Notes under the pieces: generated by a model
Told to the model about the DNA's origin: nothing
The model's input: the letters and a program-made list of their open reading frames with translations, nothing else
Database searches by the model: none
Part shown: positions 5,798 to 7,782 of the stretch, in pieces
Layout of the letters: the number at the start of each line of letters is the position of its first letter
Position numbering within the stretch: position 1 is the first letter of the stretch
DNA from: Equadaptatus sp045601305
Lineage (GTDB): Bacteria > Synergistota > Synergistia > Synergistales > Synergistaceae
Reading direction: 5' to 3'
DNA: 7,782 bases
NCBI GenBank assembly: GCA_045601305.1
Contig: JAZRZG010000026.1
Span: 1-7,782, forward strand
Made by a program: the position numbers and the translations under genes

Positions 5798-7107
5798 TGA
5801 CTGAGGTACTTATAGGAATTGGCGTACTTATAGTCTGTCTTGTCATAGGTATGCCCATACCGTTCTCTTTTGGCGCAACTGTTATTTGGCTTGCGTTTTC
5901 GCTCGATTATCAGACTGACTTCCTGCTCAGCGCAGCCTACGGTCAGATTAACTCCGTCGTTCTTCTCGCCATGCCGCTGTTTATCCTCGCCGGCGGTATT
6001 ATGGAAAAAAGTAAAATCGGTGAAGCGCTTATCGGTGTTGTAGAATCGTTCACCGGCCGTATCAGAAGCGGACTCGGCGCGGTTTCCGTAGTTACGAGCG
6101 CAATTTTCGGTTCAATTTCAGGCTCAGCCTCGGCGACGCTTTCCTGTATCGGCGCTATGATGCAGCCGAGACTTCTTGCAGCCGGCTACGAAAGAGGCTA
6201 CGTTGCTTCACTGCTTGCGGCTGCCTGCCCGCTCGGTCTTCTTATTCCGCCGAGCTCGGCGCAGATTCTTTACGCTTGGTCAAGCAACACGTCTGTTCTT
6301 GCCTGCTTCCTTGCAACAGTAGGTCCCGGCATTCTTCTTGTCATACTGCTCTGTACCTGCAACGCGTTTATGACAAGACACATGCCGATTAAGGTCAGAG
6401 AAGAACAGACAATGTCTGAATGGCTTATCAGCACGAGAAAGAACATCAAAATCGGTTTCCCGTCGCTGCTTATGCCTGTCATCATTCTCGGCGGTATTTA
6501 CGGCGGTATAATGACTCCGACGGAAGCTGCCGCTGTCAGCGTTCTTTACGCTATCCCTGTCGGTCTTTTCATCTACAAGGGAATGGATCTTAAAGGGCTG
6601 AAGGACGCTATCATAGAAACAGGCACCACGACAGGCGTTGTTATGGTCATGTTCTTCATGGTTATGATGATGAGCCGTCTTATGGTTATGGAAGACGTGC
6701 CGCAGCAGATTGCTGACTGGCTCCTTTCCATCACCGACAACAAATATATCATTCTTATCCTTGTCAACGTATTTATGGTTATCATAGGTATGCTTATGGA
6801 CGACGTCAGCGGTATTCTTCTCTGCACGCCAATACTGCTTCCGATAGTTACGTCGCTCGGAGTGCATCCTGTTCACTTTGCCGCCATTCTCGGTGTCAAT
6901 CTCGGACTTGGCAACCTTACGCCTCCTACGGCGCCTATGCTTTACCTCAGCGGACGTATCTGCAATGCGAAAATCAACACAATGCTCAAACCGATTCTTA
7001 TTCTTCTGATTTTCGCATATCTGCCGGTTCTTCTGCTCACAACATTTGTGCCTGCGCTGTCGCTCACTCTGCCGAAACTTGTCCTGCCAAAAGTTTTCGG
7101 TCTGTAA
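5797..7107 (+). CDS. dctM: TRAP transporter large membrane subunit (DctM family)
   Basis: The 436-residue, very hydrophobic protein has the usual DctM length, with about a dozen membrane segments. Family landmarks are all present and in order: the AMPLFILAGGIM segment (58-69), SGSASATLSCIGAMM (108-122), GLLIPPSS (147-154), GGIYGGIMTPTEAAA (232-246), MDDVSGILLCTPILLPI (334-350) and GLGNLTPPTAP (370-380). The S/G-rich, TPTEAAA and TPP regions are where sodium and substrate bind in characterised homologues. It carries out ion-coupled, binding-protein-dependent uptake across the cytoplasmic membrane. AAGGAGG (5781-5787) lies inside the end of dctQ, 9 bases before the start. The gene looks intact. 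A gap of 80 bases with no clear terminator separates it from the next gene, so read-through is likely. Confidence 0.93.
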   Translation: MTEVLIGIGVLIVCLVIGMPIPFSFGATVIWLAFSLDYQTDFLLSAAYGQINSVVLLAMPLFILAGGIMEKSKIGEALIGVVESFTGRIRSGLGAVSVVTSAIFGSISGSASATLSCIGAMMQPRLLAAGYERGYVASLLAAACPLGLLIPPSSAQILYAWSSNTSVLACFLATVGPGILLVILLCTCNAFMTRHMPIKVREEQTMSEWLISTRKNIKIGFPSLLMPVIILGGIYGGIMTPTEAAAVSVLYAIPVGLFIYKGMDLKGLKDAIIETGTTTGVVMVMFFMVMMMSRLMVMEDVPQQIADWLLSITDNKYIILILVNVFMVIIGMLMDDVSGILLCTPILLPIVTSLGVHPVHFAAILGVNLGLGNLTPPTAPMLYLSGRICNAKINTMLKPILILLIFAYLPVLLLTTFVPALSLTLPKLVLPKVFGL

Positions 7108-7187
7108 GCTGCAGTTGAAACAGTTATAAGCACCAGGCAACAATCAACATAGTAAGCACTACAAAATCAGAAAGGGGAAAACAACCA

Positions 7188-7782
7188 ATGAAAAAATCAG
7201 TAAGAATTTTTGCATTTGCCATGATTTTTGCCATGATTTTCTCGTCAGTTGCGTTTGCGGCAGGCAAAACAGCATATCTGACAAGCAAAAACTGGGAACC
7301 GAACACCAAAAAAGTCATCAACCAGATGTTCGATATGTATGGCAAAAACAGCAAGGGTTACGACCCGAACTGCAAACCGTACGCAGTATTTGACTTCGAC
7401 AACACGGTTTCAATCAACGACGTCGGTCAGGAAACATATTTCTATATGTTCGAACGCCTTCGTTTTGCAGCCAAACCGGAACGTATGTACACGCTTCTCA
7501 CGACAGGTATTCCTGATGTCAACATGGACCTCGGCGAAAAATGGGGTCATCTGACGGTTGCCAAAGTTGCAAGAGACGCAGCAAAAGCCTACAAGAAACT
7601 CTATGATAAAGGCTACGTTGCACCGGACAACTCAAAAGAAAGCAAAATGAAAGAATGGATCGACTCAGACGACTGGAAAGAATTCGCGACAAAAGTCTGG
7701 TGGCTCCATGATGCAATCGTAAGCAGCTACTCAACAGCAATCGGCTACCCGTGGACGAGTTACCTCTTCGAAGGTATGACGC
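7188..7782 (+). CDS. Secreted HAD-family phosphatase, 3' end cut off
   Basis: The reading frame is open from the ATG at 7188 to the window edge (198 codons seen). AAAGGGGAAA at 7171-7180 supplies the ribosome site. Residues 1-24 form a Sec signal peptide with an A-F-A cut site before A25. YAVFDFDNT (65-73) is HAD motif I (DxDxT), with nucleophile D69 and acid/base D71. The helical cap follows, with repeated aromatic residues (W119, W157, W163, W171-W172). The end SYLFEGMT resembles a segment seen in periplasmic phosphorylcholine-phosphatase-like HAD proteins. HAD motifs II-IV are beyond the edge. It should remove phosphate from a small organic phosphate in the periplasm. Its place after a TRAP operon suggests it may free the transporter's substrate from a phosphorylated precursor (inference). 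The signal peptide DNA contains a perfect 12-bp tandem duplication. Confidence 0.85.
   Translation, partial: MKKSVRIFAFAMIFAMIFSSVAFAAGKTAYLTSKNWEPNTKKVINQMFDMYGKNSKGYDPNCKPYAVFDFDNTVSINDVGQETYFYMFERLRFAAKPERMYTLLTTGIPDVNMDLGEKWGHLTVAKVARDAAKAYKKLYDKGYVAPDNSKESKMKEWIDSDDWKEFATKVWWLHDAIVSSYSTAIGYPWTSYLFEGMT
7215..7238 (+). repeat. In-frame 12-bp tandem duplication in a signal peptide
   Basis: TTTGCCATGATT occurs twice with no spacer (7215-7226 and 7227-7238), coding FAMI-FAMI in the hydrophobic core of the phosphatase signal peptide. The unit keeps the reading frame, so slippage would change core length by four residues without breaking the gene. Confidence 0.85.

Noticed and set aside
6280..7143. 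Minus-strand open frame of 287 codons antisense to dctM
   Set aside because: It is rich in H, N, K and R as the reverse image of membrane-helix codons, with no recognisable domain. dctM on the plus strand is certain.
7115..7159. Separate promoter for the phosphatase gene
   Set aside because: TTGAAA (7115-7120) has no reasonable -10 at 16-18 bases, and TATAAG (7125-7130) has no -35. A 7-base direct repeat TAAGCAC (7127-7133, 7153-7159) is present but not enough to support a site.

Overview
The window looks like a bacterial chromosome segment of intermediate GC content. The gene set is a TRAP carboxylate transporter next to an opine-dehydrogenase-family enzyme and a sugar-diacid-type regulator. 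This fits an anaerobic, amino-acid-fermenting bacterium. The overall style suggests Synergistota to me, but that is an impression from gene content and codon style, not a marker-based call.

Left part (1-491): no convincing intact gene. The first ~180 bases look like the decayed tail of a transposon-type gene, possibly tnpB with the right end of an IS200/IS605-type element. Then come a short 8-bp tandem repeat, an 11-bp direct repeat, a small GC hairpin and a strong intrinsic terminator. A minus-strand gene (492-1316) encodes an exported protein of unknown family with a C-terminal coiled coil. That terminator ends it.

Middle (1317-2892): a 197-base divergent intergenic region carries back-to-back promoters. 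It separates the secreted-protein gene from a CdaR/PucR-type regulator gene (1514-2674, plus strand). A 218-base AT-rich region follows, with two palindromes around a good -10 box that lacks a good -35. This is a plausible target for the regulator.

Right part (2893-7782): a plus-strand cluster of an opine dehydrogenase-like enzyme, a TRAP solute-binding protein (dctP type), the small membrane subunit (dctQ type), the large membrane subunit (dctM type), and a secreted HAD-family phosphatase cut off by the window edge. dctQ and dctM overlap by one base. dctP is bracketed by two intergenic hairpins, an arrangement expected when a binding protein must be made in excess of its membrane partners.

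Working model (inference): the regulator senses a small di- or tri-carboxylate and activates the cluster. DctP captures the substrate outside the membrane and DctQM imports it with an ion gradient. The cytoplasmic dehydrogenase then splits an N-(carboxyalkyl)amino acid (opine) into an amino acid and a 2-oxo acid, or makes one. The exported phosphatase may release the substrate from a phosphorylated precursor. The substrate cannot be read from the sequence.
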